Origin: an uncultured Pseudomonadota bacterium
GTDB lineage: Bacteria > Pseudomonadota > Gammaproteobacteria > Steroidobacterales > Steroidobacteraceae
DNA: 47,740 nucleotides
Direction of reading: 5' to 3'
NCBI GenBank assembly: GCA_946479515.1
Contig: CAMLGF010000024.1
Coordinates: 1 to 47,740, forward strand
The notes beneath the pieces are model-generated. The model searched no databases. It had not been told where the DNA came from and was given only the letters and a program-made list of their open reading frames with translations. The position numbers were made by a program, and so were the translations under genes. Positions 1 to 9,589 of the stretch are shown in pieces (within the stretch, counting starts at the first letter, position 1; every line of letters begins with the position of its first letter).

Positions 1-247
1 CAGGGAAATCTGCGGCCAGATTTCGGGACAGGCGCGCAATCACGGCGGCAAGACCCATCGCATCACGCTCTTTCCCGGCCCAGGTCACGAAGGACAAGGT
101 CAACGCGCCGACGCCCTCCGGGTGAAACAGGGTGACGGTATCGCCGCAGCCCTCATGGTCCCAGTCTGCTGGCAGATGGAAACTGAACAGGCCGCCCCAG
201 GTGATCGTCCTTTCGCTCACCTCATGCATGCCTGACACCTGTGGCAT
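1..247 (-). CDS. Hypothetical protein, partial (C-terminus beyond window edge)
   Basis: An open frame enters from position 247 and runs off the left edge of the window, giving at least 82 residues without a stop. A second in-frame ATG at 229 is an equally good start, and neither has a strong ribosome-binding site. The visible product has short beta-like runs (TITWGGLFSF, GALTLSFVTW) and an acidic loop, and no signal peptide. I do not recognise the family. It lies downstream of the RHS toxin, the immunity-like gene and the broken RraB-like gene, all on the same strand, so it may be another small immunity-type gene. That function is inference from position only. Confidence 0.5.
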   Translation of the reverse strand, partial: MPQVSGMHEVSERTITWGGLFSFHLPADWDHEGCGDTVTLFHPEGVGALTLSFVTWAGKERDAMGLAAVIARLSRNLAADFP

Positions 248-357
248 TCATGGAACTGGTCTCTCAGAATCTGAAACTGGTGACAGACGCATGCCCGTCT
301 CCGAATCGCCGGTGCGCACGAATGCGCCGGAATCGGCGCTCCGCATTTCCAGCTTTC

Positions 358-706
358 CTACTGATCAGCGTCGAGTCTTTCAAAGCAACCCCAACCGTCA
401 TTGCGTCCGTCCCACGCAGCAGCTGCCGTAGCCAGCTCGTCTTCGAAAGTTGTGATGTCTTGATGATTCGGCACCATGTATCTGCTCACAGTGACGTCCC
501 ACGGTAAATCCGAGACCACTTCGGAACGTCTCACCTTCGTTATGCAACCCCGATCGTTGAACAACGCTGCAAGCTTCTTGGCGCTCTCCTCATTGGGGGA
601 ATACCACGCTGAAGTCGATTATTCGCGGGCGCGAAAGATTATCACCGTGTACCTGCATTCGTCGCAAAACAACGCCATTATCGTCATCGGGAAGATTTGA
701 ATTCAT
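358..706 (-). pseudogene. RraB-like (RNase E inhibitor family) gene, frameshifted
   Basis: Reading from ATG 706 gives MNSNLPDDDNGVVLRRM...IDFSVVFP and then a stop at 592-590. Skipping one C of the five-C run (five G on the plus strand, 595-599) restores one 115-residue frame that continues NEESAKKLAAL and ends in TFEDELATAAAAWDGRNDGW plus a short tail. The IDFSVVFPNEE block and the acidic DGW C-terminus fit the RraB / ribonuclease E inhibitor family, whose known member binds RNase E and dampens mRNA decay. GAGG lies about 8 nt before the ATG. The gene follows the immunity-like gene by 65 bp on the same strand. Either it is a recent pseudogene or the extra base is a sequencing error. The family call is fairly firm; the role in this locus is unknown. 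Confidence 0.75.
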
Positions 707-771
707 GGCGGATACCTCGGGACTACCGAGACAACTTGGCCAACCAAGGATCAACAAACCGACGCCCTAAC

Positions 772-1122
772 TCATTTTGGGCTCAGCAGGGAGGGATCTT
801 CCCACACGTCATCATATCCGGCGTTATCGGTCTGGAATCGCCACCCTGGAGCAAGTCCGAGAAAACGACGGATTCCTGGGCACCACTCCTCGAGATGGCT
901 AAGGTGAAGGGGTTTGAAGAAATCTGGATCGTCAGAGGGCTCGCCACCACCCCAGATGAACCATCCGGTGGAATTGCCTTCCGGCGGATGGCGCAATCCA
1001 TTGATGGGCAAGATCCCTGTTCTAACGTTTTCGGCGATCCCTATTTTTAGCTCATCTGCAACTGGGAAGAATGGCGCACTCCACGCCGCACAGAGAGCTT
1101 GTTGCTGTTGATCCGTGGTCAT
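772..1122 (-). CDS. Imm33/DUF2185-like immunity protein of the RHS toxin
   Basis: The product is 116 residues, acidic and without a signal peptide, so it should be cytoplasmic. The segment with [17 protein letters not shown] and [20 protein letters not shown] resembles the DUF2185/Imm33-type domain found in immunity proteins of polymorphic toxins. An ATG at 1134 overlaps the RHS stop (ATGA) but lacks a ribosome-binding site. The ATG at 1122 has GAGG 6 nt upstream, so I chose the shorter form. Its place directly after the RHS toxin end, with near overlap, is the usual position of a cognate immunity gene. That it neutralises this particular nuclease is inference. Confidence 0.75.
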   Translation of the reverse strand: MTTDQQQQALCAAWSAPFFPVADELKIGIAENVRTGILPINGLRHPPEGNSTGWFIWGGGEPSDDPDFFKPLHLSHLEEWCPGIRRFLGLAPGWRFQTDNAGYDDVWEDPSLLSPK

Positions 1123-1130
1123 CGTGATCC

Positions 1131-4100
1131 TCATTCAAACTGTTTGTTCATTTCGCGCGAGAACTTGGCCATTTCAGCACCTTCTCTTGCTGAACACGTT
1201 ACACATTCTGGCTGCACAGCACTTAGTTCTCGCATTCTCACTTTGTCGATAGTCCCGGTCCTATGGTGCTCCTTAACAAGGGCCTCCTTATGGCCCGCAA
1301 CCCGCTTGCCGCCATCATTTGCTCCGCATTTTGCGCAGGGCTTACCATAAGCGGACTTCCTTTGTGCAGGAGTAGTTGCGTGGCTGGGCCGTTTATAGGG
1401 ACCAGTAGCTTTAGAGACTTCCTTCGCCTTACTACCCAGCTTATCGACCATCTTGCTGACGACACGGCCGATGCCTTTCGCATCGCTGACGCTGACCGGC
1501 AGTGCCTCGCTGGCCAGTGACACCACGGCGCCGGTCTTCTCCCAGAACGACGAGTTCTTGTCGAAGACGGTGTTCAGATCGTTGATGTTGTCGGCGAACT
1601 CCGCGGCCTTGTCGCCACCCGACAGCATGGCCTTCCCGAGCTTGAAGATCTTCGTCCAGACACTGGTCCCAGTCGGATCGCTGCCATTGATCGGATCGTT
1701 GTTGACGTACGCGTACAGGTTCGGCCCGTCGCCATAGCCAATGGGATCGGTCTGCAGGAACCGGCCCAGCTCCGGCGAGTAGACGCGCGCCTTGTAGTAG
1801 TGAAGCTCGACCTCGGGCAGCCAGGTCTGGCCGGTGAAGGAGAACCTGCCGGCGTTGGTGGTCGCGGGGGCGCCGTACTCATCGTAGGTGTTGATGGCCA
1901 GGGCGGTTCCGGCGCCGTTCGTGACGGCGATGACGCTGTCGCGTTCATCCTGGTGAAACCAGCGCCGATCGCTGGTGCCGCTGCCCTCATACCAGACGAG
2001 CGGTTCATCGGCGCCGGGACCGTGGACGTATCGGCGCAGCAGCGTGTTCGCGGCATTGAACTCGCCGACGAGGTCGCTGCCGTCGTACAGGAACCGGGTA
2101 GTCAGCCCGCTCTTGCTGGACTGGAACAGCCTGCCGGAGGGGTCGTATCGGAATGCGGCTCCGCCGGACCCGGCACTGAGGCGATTTTCGCTGGTATACG
2201 CGAATGACTTGCCGCCGAAGCCCACGAGATTGCCGCGGGCATCGTTCGTCACGGCGGTGCCTCCGGCGCTGGTGACCTGGTTCAGCCCGTTGATCGCATA
2301 CGCGACGCTGCGGCGGACCTGGCCGGTGTGCGCATAGCTGCCGTTGCTGCGCGTATGCGCGGTGATCTGGTCCGCCGGGTTGTACGCGAACGTCGACGTC
2401 AGGTCTGCGGCGGTGCCGGCCAGGTTCTGGGTGAGCGATTGGGTGCGCGAGATCGCATCGGGCACGATCGACGTGACGGTGCCATTGCCACGCACGATGG
2501 AGATGTTGTTGCCGCGGTCGTCGTAGCCATAGGTCGCGAGCACGCCGATGCCGGATGTGGCGCCCCGCTCCCGGATGGCCCGCACCTCGTTCGACAGCAG
2601 ATAGTCCATCGTCACGTAGAACCCATCGGGCCACGTGGTTCGGGTGCGCCGACCGGCGGGGTCGTAGTCGAAGGACAGCGTGCCGAGCGGCGTGCTCTCC
2701 GAACGCTGGCGACCGAGCGCATCCCAGGCGAACGAGAGAGTAGTGCCCTGCGAGGTGGAAAGCGGATGGCCCTGCAAGTCGTAGCTGTACGACACGTCGG
2801 TCTCGGGCGACGGCAGGTTCTTCGCCACCAGCCGGTTCAAGGCGTCGTAGGTGAGGCCGATCGTCTGGCCGTCGCGCAGGCGGTGCGACGTGCGATTGCC
2901 ATTGCCGTCGTAGGCGAACTGCTCGTAATCCGTGGTCGAGCTCGCGAGCTGGCCGGCGGTCGGCAGCGGGTAGCGCACCTTGGTGAGTCGGTCGTGGCCG
3001 TCGTACTCGTAGGTGGTGCGGTTGTTCTGCCCGTCGGTGAGCGTCGCGGGGTTGCCGTTCACCGTGTACGTGCGCGTCACGAGGTCGGTCGCGTCGGCCG
3101 TGCCCACGCCGAGCTGTACCTTGAGCAACTGGTCGGCGGCGTCGTAGAAGTTGCGCGTTATGCGATCGGGCCCGAGCGATCCCTGCGGTCCCAGGGTGCA
3201 GGCGCTGGCCGGCAGGTTTCCGAATGCCGCCGGGTTCATGCGCACGGCCACGCACTCCAGCATGCCGAAGGCATCGTAGCTGTACTGGGTGACGGCGTAG
3301 GTGGTTGCCCCGCCCTTGCGGCTCACCTTGATCTTGCGATCGAGCGCGTCGTATGCCGTCTCCGTGCTCTCCAGCGGAACGAACGCCGCCCACTGGGCGT
3401 CGGACTGGCCGAGCGTGGTACCGCGCTCGATGCGCGTGAGCCGGCCCGCCGCGTCGTAGGTATTGCGCGTCGCGCGGTAGCGCAGGCTGCCGGCGCCGTC
3501 GGGATCGGGCCCGATGACACCGACGACGCGGCGCAGGGCATCGTATTTCCACACCGTGGTGTCCGCGTCACCCGGCAGCGGCCCATCCTCGGCAATCTTG
3601 TCGCCGTTCGCGTCGTACTCATACGTCGTGGTCGCGCTGACCGAGCCGTCGCCGGCCGCCACGGTCTTCTTCGTCAACAGGAGATTGTTAGGGGAACCGG
3701 GCGCTCCGTACACGAACGTGGTCCGGGTCTCGTCGGCCGTGCCGGCGCACGAAGCCCGGGTGCGGCATTCGGAAATGCTGGTCAGCAGCCACACCGGCGA
3801 CGGCGCCTGCACCAGCGCTCCCGAGGCATGCCGATACCAGGCATAAAAGCGGCTCCAGCCGTAGCGACGTTGCGGACGCACCGCGCCGGCCGTGGGCGCC
3901 GGCGGCGTCTCGGTGAGCAACCCGCCATGCACAGGATCGTAGGTGAACGTGCTCGTGTTGCCGCGCGCGTCGGTGACGCTCGCGGGCTTCTTGCAATTGA
4001 GCGCGACGCTGCAGTTGTAGGTGTAGCTGGACACCAGCGCGGCGTCGCTGAAGCCGTTGGACGGCGTCTGCCTGATCTGCGTGATGTTCCGGTTGCCGTT

Positions 4101-5315
4101 CTGCGTGTAGTAAGTCGCCAGGCCACTCGGCTTGACGATCGAGGTGATCTTGGAGAACGCGGCGTCGTAATTGCGGCGCGTCTGCCGGCCCAGCGGGTCG
4201 GTCACGATGCTCGGCCCGGCTACCGCAGGCGTGAGTTCCCGGCGGGCCTGGTAGGTCTTCCAGGCGACCTTGGTGGTGCGCTGCGAATTGACCGTGTAGC
4301 CCAGCCCCAGCAGAACGGCGCCGGCCGGCAGATCGCCGTGCCCCACGTACCTGAAGTCATAGGTGATGGTGCGGCCGTCGGCGAAAGTCTGGCGACCCAC
4401 GGACAATGCGACGCCCCAACCCGTATCCCAGGTGTACGAGTTGGTCAGCCAGGGTTGAGACATGCCGGGCTTGTAGAAGCTCTCCTCGAAGGGCGTCTGC
4501 GAATTCACGTAGGTGTTCGTCGTGCGCCATACCGCGCCCGATGGGTCCGTCACGGTGGCCACGCGTTCACCCGAGTAGGTGTAGCTGACGCTGCGCGCGC
4601 CGGCGGGACACACGTGCCCCGCGGGCGGCGTGGTGTGCGCGAGATTCAGCGCGCACACCTTCGCGATGCTGCCGTTGTTGGGCGCCGGGTGATATTCGAA
4701 GAGGAGCATGTAGCCGGCGTTGCTCGTGACCCGGCGCAGGCGAATGCGGTCGTTGGTGGGCCCGGCGGTGTCGTAGGCGAAGGTGTACGTCAACCCCGTG
4801 GGTCGCCGGATCTCCTCGGCCCATGTGCCGTAGTCGTTGATCGACGTCTGGAAGCGCGTAGTGGTGCCGTCGGCCGCCGTGTAGAGATAGTAGGAGCTGG
4901 AACCGGAGCCCAGGCGCTGCAGCGTCGAGAGGCCATCGCCAGGCACGATGCCCGCCTCGGTGAAACCGCCCAGGCCGATGGCGAAGAAGGTTCGCGCGAT
5001 CGCCTGGTTTTCGATCTGGTAGTAGTCGCCGCCGCTGGGGTTCGGCTTCTTGCTGATCTTGTAGTGCCAGTTCGAAGTGAAGTTCTTGAACTTGCGCGGG
5101 ACGCGCACGAAGTCGAAGCCGCCGGCGCCCGAGGGCCCGATCGACAGATCCGCGGCCTCGTTCACGTACTCGCCCGTGCGCAGGTCGACGTCGCCGGGAC
5201 TCACTACCTTGGACTCGGGAATCACCGGCGTCTGGGTGACGATTTGCGCTTGCGAAACCTGGGTGGCGCCCGCCGCCGCGAGCACGGAAATGCAGACGAT
5301 GAGTTTGATCTTCAC
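1131..5315 (-). CDS. Exported RHS/YD-repeat polymorphic toxin with HNH-like C-terminal nuclease
   Basis: The start is GTG 5315, with GGGGGGAG about 5 nt upstream; it gives a Sec signal peptide ([18 protein letters not shown]) and 1394 residues. The open frame extends to 5642 but that extension is Arg-rich and overlaps the upstream gene. Residues from about 350 to 1200 carry many YD repeats ([22 protein letters not shown]), which build the RHS cocoon. The core ends at the classic [10 protein letters not shown]...[17 protein letters not shown] junction near residue 1216. The last 178 residues are variable and end in a domain with CxxC (about 1327-1330), AGHK (His about 1342), EHH and a second CxxC (about 1371-1374), consistent with a zinc-stabilised HNH-type nuclease toxin. 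No VgrG or PAAR gene is nearby, and the signal peptide suggests Sec export rather than type VI loading. Confidence 0.9.
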   Translation of the reverse strand: MKIKLIVCISVLAAAGATQVSQAQIVTQTPVIPESKVVSPGDVDLRTGEYVNEAADLSIGPSGAGGFDFVRVPRKFKNFTSNWHYKISKKPNPSGGDYYQIENQAIARTFFAIGLGGFTEAGIVPGDGLSTLQRLGSGSSSYYLYTAADGTTTRFQTSINDYGTWAEEIRRPTGLTYTFAYDTAGPTNDRIRLRRVTSNAGYMLLFEYHPAPNNGSIAKVCALNLAHTTPPAGHVCPAGARSVSYTYSGERVATVTDPSGAVWRTTNTYVNSQTPFEESFYKPGMSQPWLTNSYTWDTGWGVALSVGRQTFADGRTITYDFRYVGHGDLPAGAVLLGLGYTVNSQRTTKVAWKTYQARRELTPAVAGPSIVTDPLGRQTRRNYDAAFSKITSIVKPSGLATYYTQNGNRNITQIRQTPSNGFSDAALVSSYTYNCSVALNCKKPASVTDARGNTSTFTYDPVHGGLLTETPPAPTAGAVRPQRRYGWSRFYAWYRHASGALVQAPSPVWLLTSISECRTRASCAGTADETRTTFVYGAPGSPNNLLLTKKTVAAGDGSVSATTTYEYDANGDKIAEDGPLPGDADTTVWKYDALRRVVGVIGPDPDGAGSLRYRATRNTYDAAGRLTRIERGTTLGQSDAQWAAFVPLESTETAYDALDRKIKVSRKGGATTYAVTQYSYDAFGMLECVAVRMNPAAFGNLPASACTLGPQGSLGPDRITRNFYDAADQLLKVQLGVGTADATDLVTRTYTVNGNPATLTDGQNNRTTYEYDGHDRLTKVRYPLPTAGQLASSTTDYEQFAYDGNGNRTSHRLRDGQTIGLTYDALNRLVAKNLPSPETDVSYSYDLQGHPLSTSQGTTLSFAWDALGRQRSESTPLGTLSFDYDPAGRRTRTTWPDGFYVTMDYLLSNEVRAIRERGATSGIGVLATYGYDDRGNNISIVRGNGTVTSIVPDAISRTQSLTQNLAGTAADLTSTFAYNPADQITAHTRSNGSYAHTGQVRRSVAYAINGLNQVTSAGGTAVTNDARGNLVGFGGKSFAYTSENRLSAGSGGAAFRYDPSGRLFQSSKSGLTTRFLYDGSDLVGEFNAANTLLRRYVHGPGADEPLVWYEGSGTSDRRWFHQDERDSVIAVTNGAGTALAINTYDEYGAPATTNAGRFSFTGQTWLPEVELHYYKARVYSPELGRFLQTDPIGYGDGPNLYAYVNNDPINGSDPTGTSVWTKIFKLGKAMLSGGDKAAEFADNINDLNTVFDKNSSFWEKTGAVVSLASEALPVSVSDAKGIGRVVSKMVDKLGSKAKEVSKATGPYKRPSHATTPAQRKSAYGKPCAKCGANDGGKRVAGHKEALVKEHHRTGTIDKVRMRELSAVQPECVTCSAREGAEMAKFSREMNKQFE

Positions 5316-5332
5316 GGTATCTCCCCCCGGCG

Positions 5333-5659
5333 CTAGGGCGCGGTCGAGTAGAGGGCCGTGCGATTGCCGGCCTTGTCGAGGGTGTAGCGGGTGACGGCGC
5401 CGTTGGCGAACGTCACCTTGCGCAGTCTTCCCAGCGCGTCGTACTCGTATTGCTCCGTCCACGCGCTGGCGGCGGCGCTGGCGGTGGCCAGCGGCGCGCC
5501 GGCCGGACTCACGGCCTCGAGATAGGCGCCGGTGCCGGCGAGATGCGCCGACGCGGGCTGGCGATGTTCCGCGCGCGACTCGGCGTCGGCCGCGACCACT
5601 GGCGCGATGACCAGCGTGAAAATCGTGGCGGTCCATCGCCACAGGTTGTTCTCAGGCAT
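5333..5659 (-). CDS. Small secreted protein with a single YD repeat
   Basis: The product is 108 residues. It begins with a signal peptide (WRWTATIFTLVIAPVVAADA) and ends with one RHS-type repeat (YEYDALGRLRKVTF and YTLDKAGNRTAL). GGAGGGG lies about 7 nt before ATG 5659. The stop is only 17 bp before the GTG of the large RHS gene, so the two are almost certainly cotranscribed. It may be a degenerate RHS fragment left by recombination or a genuine small partner of the big RHS protein. Conservation of the ribosome-binding site, signal peptide and repeat argues for a working gene. Confidence 0.75.
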   Translation of the reverse strand: MPENNLWRWTATIFTLVIAPVVAADAESRAEHRQPASAHLAGTGAYLEAVSPAGAPLATASAAASAWTEQYEYDALGRLRKVTFANGAVTRYTLDKAGNRTALYSTAP

Positions 5660-5760
5660 TCCTTGCCCCTCCGTGTTTGATGAGGCGCGACGTGCGGCGT
5701 CACGCGCCCTCTTTATGCATTCACGGGGCGGGAAAGATAAGCGTGGAAATCTGTCGCGTT

Positions 5761-5796
5761 CAAACGAAAAGGGCGCGGACCTCGCGGCCCGCGCCC
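5761..5796 (-). terminator. Rho-independent terminator after fkpA
   Basis: On the minus strand an 8-bp stem, GGGCGCGG pairing with CCGCGCCC around a 10-nt loop, is followed by TTTTCGTTT. It lies 25 bp past the fkpA stop and should end the long minus-strand run that starts at rlmI. Confidence 0.8.
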
Positions 5797-5820
5797 TCGT
5801 TCACCGGAAACCGGATCGAA

Positions 5821-6516
5821 CTACTTCTTCGTGACGTCGAGCAGCTCGACGTCGAACACCAGCGTGGCCTGCGGCGGAATGGTCGGCGGCGAACCGTTGG
5901 CGCCGTAAGCGAGGTTGGCCGGGCAGACGAACCGGGCCTTGCCGCCCACTTTCATGGTCTGCACGCCCTCGGTCCAGCAGGCGATGACGCCATTCAGCGG
6001 GAAGGTGGCGGGCTCGCCGCGCTTGAGGGAGCTGTCGAACACCTTGCCGTCGATGAGCCGGCCTTCGTAGTGCACCTTCACCTCGTCGGTGGCGGCGGGC
6101 GATGCGCCGCTGCCTTCCTGGGTGTGTTTGATGAGCATGCCGCTCGCGGTCTTGGTGTAACCGGCTTCCTTCGCGGTCTTGTCGAGGAAGGCGACGCCGG
6201 CGGCGGCGGCTTTCTCGCCCGCCTTCTGCATGCGGGCCTGCTGCAGCGCCTGGATCTTCGGCACGTCGGCCTGGGCTTCCTCGGCGGACTTCTTGCCGGC
6301 GATGCCGTCGGCGATGCCCTTCTGCACCACGGCGACTTCCTCGGGCGTGAGGTCGAAGGTGGAGATCGACTGGCTCATGAGCACGCCAAGCGAGTAGAGC
6401 GACTTCTGATCTTCGGTCAAAGGAGCCTCCGTTTTCGGCTTGTCCTTGGCCGCGTCAGCACAGGCAGGAAGGGTGAGGGTGCAAATGATCGCCGCGATGG
6501 CAGTCAGTGTTTTCAT
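5821..6516 (-). CDS. fkpA: FKBP-type peptidyl-prolyl isomerase lipoprotein (FkpA/Mip type)
   Basis: A 231-residue lipoprotein that catalyses cis-trans isomerisation of prolyl bonds during envelope protein folding. The signal peptide ends in a lipobox LPAC (Cys19). Residues about 35-115 form the helical Mip-type dimerisation domain (SLYSLGVLMSQSIS, followed by a Lys/Ala-rich helix). Residues about 120-228 form the FKBP domain, with VHYEGRLIDGKVFDSS, a GVIACWTEGVQTM segment and the closing VFDVELLDV. It is the last gene of the minus-strand run and is followed by a terminator. Length and order of domains match FkpA/Mip proteins. Confidence 0.92.
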   Translation of the reverse strand: MKTLTAIAAIICTLTLPACADAAKDKPKTEAPLTEDQKSLYSLGVLMSQSISTFDLTPEEVAVVQKGIADGIAGKKSAEEAQADVPKIQALQQARMQKAGEKAAAAGVAFLDKTAKEAGYTKTASGMLIKHTQEGSGASPAATDEVKVHYEGRLIDGKVFDSSLKRGEPATFPLNGVIACWTEGVQTMKVGGKARFVCPANLAYGANGSPPTIPPQATLVFDVELLDVTKK

Positions 6517-6561
6517 AGGGGGCGAGAGCTTAGCCTGTCGAATCCGTTCCGTGGCGACTTT

Positions 6562-7002
6562 TCACTCCGCGGCGGCGCCGTGCGCCGCGCCGATCTGATT
6601 CAGCAGGGTATTGGCATCGGTCACGGCCCAGTGCTCGGCGATCTTGCCGCCGGCCAGGCGAACGATGGCGATCTCCTCGTACTCCACCGGCTTGCCGGTG
6701 GGCGCGACGCCCATGAAGTGCCCGCGATGCGTGCCGCGCACCTCGAAGCGCCCCACCACCTGGTCGCCTTCCACGACGATGTGGGTGGCCACGGCGGTGA
6801 GATCGGGGAATGCGCTGCGCAGGCGCTTGAGCGCGGCAACGAAGCCCGCGAGCCCCTCCTCCCGCGCGGGCGGTCCGCCGTGGGTGACCACGTCCTCGTG
6901 CACGTAGAACCGCGCGTCGTCGAAGCGCCCCTCGTTGAGCACGTCGCTCACGAAGTGCAGGTAGATGGACCGATTGTCGAGCCGGCGGGGCAGCGGGCGC
7001 AT
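6562..7002 (-). CDS. SnoaL-like / ester cyclase family protein (NTF2 fold)
   Basis: A 146-residue soluble protein. The order of motifs (a predicted helix with YLHFVSDVLNEG, then HEDVVTHGGPPAREEGLAGF, VEGDQVVGRFEVRGTHRG and KIAEHWAVTD) is that of SnoaL-like ester cyclases, small alpha+beta barrel proteins. Most members outside antibiotic clusters have no known substrate, so the reaction is unknown. CATAGT lies 8 nt before the start and there is no good ribosome-binding site, so the transcript may be leaderless. The gene sits between folA and fkpA in one orientation. Confidence 0.8.
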   Translation of the reverse strand: MRPLPRRLDNRSIYLHFVSDVLNEGRFDDARFYVHEDVVTHGGPPAREEGLAGFVAALKRLRSAFPDLTAVATHIVVEGDQVVGRFEVRGTHRGHFMGVAPTGKPVEYEEIAIVRLAGGKIAEHWAVTDANTLLNQIGAAHGAAAE

Positions 7003-7054
7003 GCGGTCAAACTATGCACGCGAGCGCGGGCGGACCAGCCGCACTACAGGGGAT

Positions 7055-7543
7055 TCAGGTCTTTTCCCACAGCTCGAAGGTCATCGGCCAGGCATGTCGC
7101 TCATCGGCGTCATGTCGCCATGCTTCGACACGGCGCCACTCGCGCGCATCGAGCGGCGGCCAGCGCACGTCGCCCGGCACGTCGCCATGCACGCGCGTCA
7201 GGTGCACGCGCCCCGCCCGCGGCAGGAACAGCCGGAAGATTTCCGCGCCGCCGATGATCATGATCTCGGGAGCCTCCCCTGCCGCGCGCAGCGCGCCTTC
7301 CGCCCCGCCGACGACGGCGATACCCTCGCGCTGGTAGTTAGGATCGCGGGTCACGACGATGTTCTGCCGGCCCGGCAGCGGTCTGCCGATGGACTCGAAG
7401 GTCCGCCGGCCCATGACGACGGGTTTGCCGAGCGTGAGCTGCTTGAAGCGCTTGAGATCGTCGGGCAGGTGCCAGGGCAGCTGGTTGTCGCGCCCCATGA
7501 CGTCGTTGTCCGCGGCCGCGACGATGAGCGTGACCAGCGGCAT
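7055..7543 (-). CDS. folA: Dihydrofolate reductase
   Basis: A 162-residue enzyme that reduces dihydrofolate to tetrahydrofolate with NADPH. The sequence shows the start block LIVAAADNDVMGRDNQLPWH, the NADPH-binding VVMGRRTFESIGRPLPGRQN and the GGAEIF motif, and it has the usual length. The start overlaps the stop of the 2OG oxygenase gene by one base (TGATG), indicating coupling. It belongs to the same run as thyA, which regenerates dihydrofolate while making dTMP, so the two steps of the thymidylate cycle are transcribed together. Confidence 0.97.
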   Translation of the reverse strand: MPLVTLIVAAADNDVMGRDNQLPWHLPDDLKRFKQLTLGKPVVMGRRTFESIGRPLPGRQNIVVTRDPNYQREGIAVVGGAEGALRAAGEAPEIMIIGGAEIFRLFLPRAGRVHLTRVHGDVPGDVRWPPLDAREWRRVEAWRHDADERHAWPMTFELWEKT

Positions 7544-8283
7544 CAGACGAACCCGTCCAGCGGCCGCCGGCGGAACCAGCCGGTGAAGCTCATGCGTTCG
7601 CGACGCGCCGGCAGCACCTCGTGCTCGAAGCGATCGGAGAGGAATGCCACCAGCCGCCCACCCACGGGCAGCACGTCCTCGCTGCGACCGCCGCCCAGGT
7701 ACATGCGCAGCAGTCCGCCGTCTTCCGGCGCCCAGGCATCGTTGAGATACAGCGCGGCGGAAATCGCCCGCAGGTCGCTGCCCTGCAGGCGGTCGAAGTG
7801 CCGCGCGTAGGCCGCGCCCGGTGGATAGACGGCGAAATGGCCCTGGTAGTCCTCGAGCCCGGTCATGAGCGCGCGATTCAGCGACACGCGCAGCTGGTCG
7901 AGCTTGCCGAGCAAATCCTGCTCGGCATCGCGGGTGGGCTGCTGCAACCAGGCGATGAAGTCACCGCGCACCTCCGGGTCGAGCCGCTCGCCGCCGCCGC
8001 GCCCGATGCGCGCCGGGCGCAGTGCGCCCGATGCCTGCAGTTCCGAGCAGCGCCAGCGCAGTTGCGTGAGCAGGCGCGCATCGACGAAGTGATCGACCAC
8101 GCCGAAGCCGCGCTCGGCGAGCTGCTCGATCAGGCCCGCCGTCGAGTCTCGCGCCGCCGGCCCTTCGCTTCGGGTCTGCGGCTCTTGCGAGCCTGGGCTC
8201 GTTGGCTGGGCTTCTTGCGTGCCTTCTTTTTCGAAGGCCGGGGGGTTTCTTTCTTCGGGGGCCATAGCATGGTGCCGCGGCAC
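7543..8283 (-). CDS. 2-oxoglutarate/Fe(II)-dependent oxygenase, prolyl-hydroxylase-like
   Basis: A product of up to 246 residues. The catalytic core shows the iron ligands HxD (YARHFDRLQ) and a distal His (DRFEHEVLP), followed by an Arg-rich segment (RRERMSFTGWF) that would bind 2-oxoglutarate. This is the layout of the SM-20/EGL-9-like family, which hydroxylates proteins in characterised members. The first roughly 50 residues are low-complexity, and they overlap the end of the SET-domain gene by up to 154 bp in another frame. In-frame ATGs at 8283 and 8268 are both possible. The substrate is unknown; a protein is likely. Confidence 0.85.
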   Translation of the reverse strand: MPRHHAMAPEERNPPAFEKEGTQEAQPTSPGSQEPQTRSEGPAARDSTAGLIEQLAERGFGVVDHFVDARLLTQLRWRCSELQASGALRPARIGRGGGERLDPEVRGDFIAWLQQPTRDAEQDLLGKLDQLRVSLNRALMTGLEDYQGHFAVYPPGAAYARHFDRLQGSDLRAISAALYLNDAWAPEDGGLLRMYLGGGRSEDVLPVGGRLVAFLSDRFEHEVLPARRERMSFTGWFRRRPLDGFV

Positions 8284-8759
8284 TTCGGTGAACCGCAGCG
8301 GCAGGCATAGATCTCGTCGGCGTTCGGCGGGTCGTCCTTCTCCCGTCCGATCTCGTAGTCATAGCCCAGCTCCTGCCCGGGTTCGATGTCACGCACCGCG
8401 TCGATGAACACGCGCCGGTTTTCGATGACCGACTCGCAGTTCCCTTCGCACTGGTGATTGATGAAGCGCGCGTCGTTGCCGCCGACACCGGCGTCGATGA
8501 CGGTGTGCTTGTCGACGATGAACAGGAACGTGTGGTTGTCGTTCTCGTCGTGGCCTTCGTAGCGCTTGTCGGCAGCCTCGTGCGACACGCGGTCGCCGAG
8601 GTACTCGAGAATACGCGTGCCCTTCTTGATGGGCTTCGCCGCGAACACGCCGCGGCCGTGCACGGGCGAGTTGCGCACCTCCACGAGCGGCGAGCTGACG
8701 ATCGGCGGCCCGCCGCGGGTGGGCTGGGGTTGCGATGACATGTCGATCTTTTTCTTCAT
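8130..8759 (-). CDS. SET-domain protein methyltransferase with basic tail
   Basis: A 209-residue protein. Residues about 24-150 form a SET domain: VRNSPVHGRGVFA at the start, EYLGDRVS, NDARFINHQCEGNCE (the RFINHxCxxN AdoMet/knot motif) and GQELGYDYE. A post-SET cysteine cluster, ACRCGSPKCRGTM, follows. The last 40 residues are almost all Lys, Arg, Ser and Pro, which suggests nucleic-acid or chromatin binding. SET enzymes methylate lysines of proteins; in bacteria, histone-like or ribosomal proteins are plausible targets, but this is inference. The tail overlaps the start of the oxygenase gene. The gene follows thyA by 10 bp. Confidence 0.9.
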   Translation of the reverse strand: MKKKIDMSSQPQPTRGGPPIVSSPLVEVRNSPVHGRGVFAAKPIKKGTRILEYLGDRVSHEAADKRYEGHDENDNHTFLFIVDKHTVIDAGVGGNDARFINHQCEGNCESVIENRRVFIDAVRDIEPGQELGYDYEIGREKDDPPNADEIYACRCGSPKCRGTMLWPPKKETPRPSKKKARKKPSQRAQARKSRRPEAKGRRRETRRRA

Positions 8760-8769
8760 GGGATTCTTT

Positions 8770-9564
<795 letters not shown>

Positions 9565-9589
9565 GGTTCGCCCGCCTGTGTCGTGGACC

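Noticed and set aside
324..339. Small inverted repeat GCGCCG-GAAT-CGGCGC
   Set aside because: It lies after the broken RraB-like gene, but no U tract follows on either strand and such short GC-rich palindromes are common by chance here.
2328..5336. A 1002-residue open frame on the plus strand
   Set aside because: It lies opposite the RHS gene, has Arg/Val/Gly-rich content without motifs, and is the expected antisense shadow of a high-GC gene.
5316..5642. N-terminal extension of the RHS protein
   Set aside because: The extra 109 residues are Arg-rich, overlap the small YD-repeat gene in another frame and precede a good ribosome-binding site and signal peptide at 5315.
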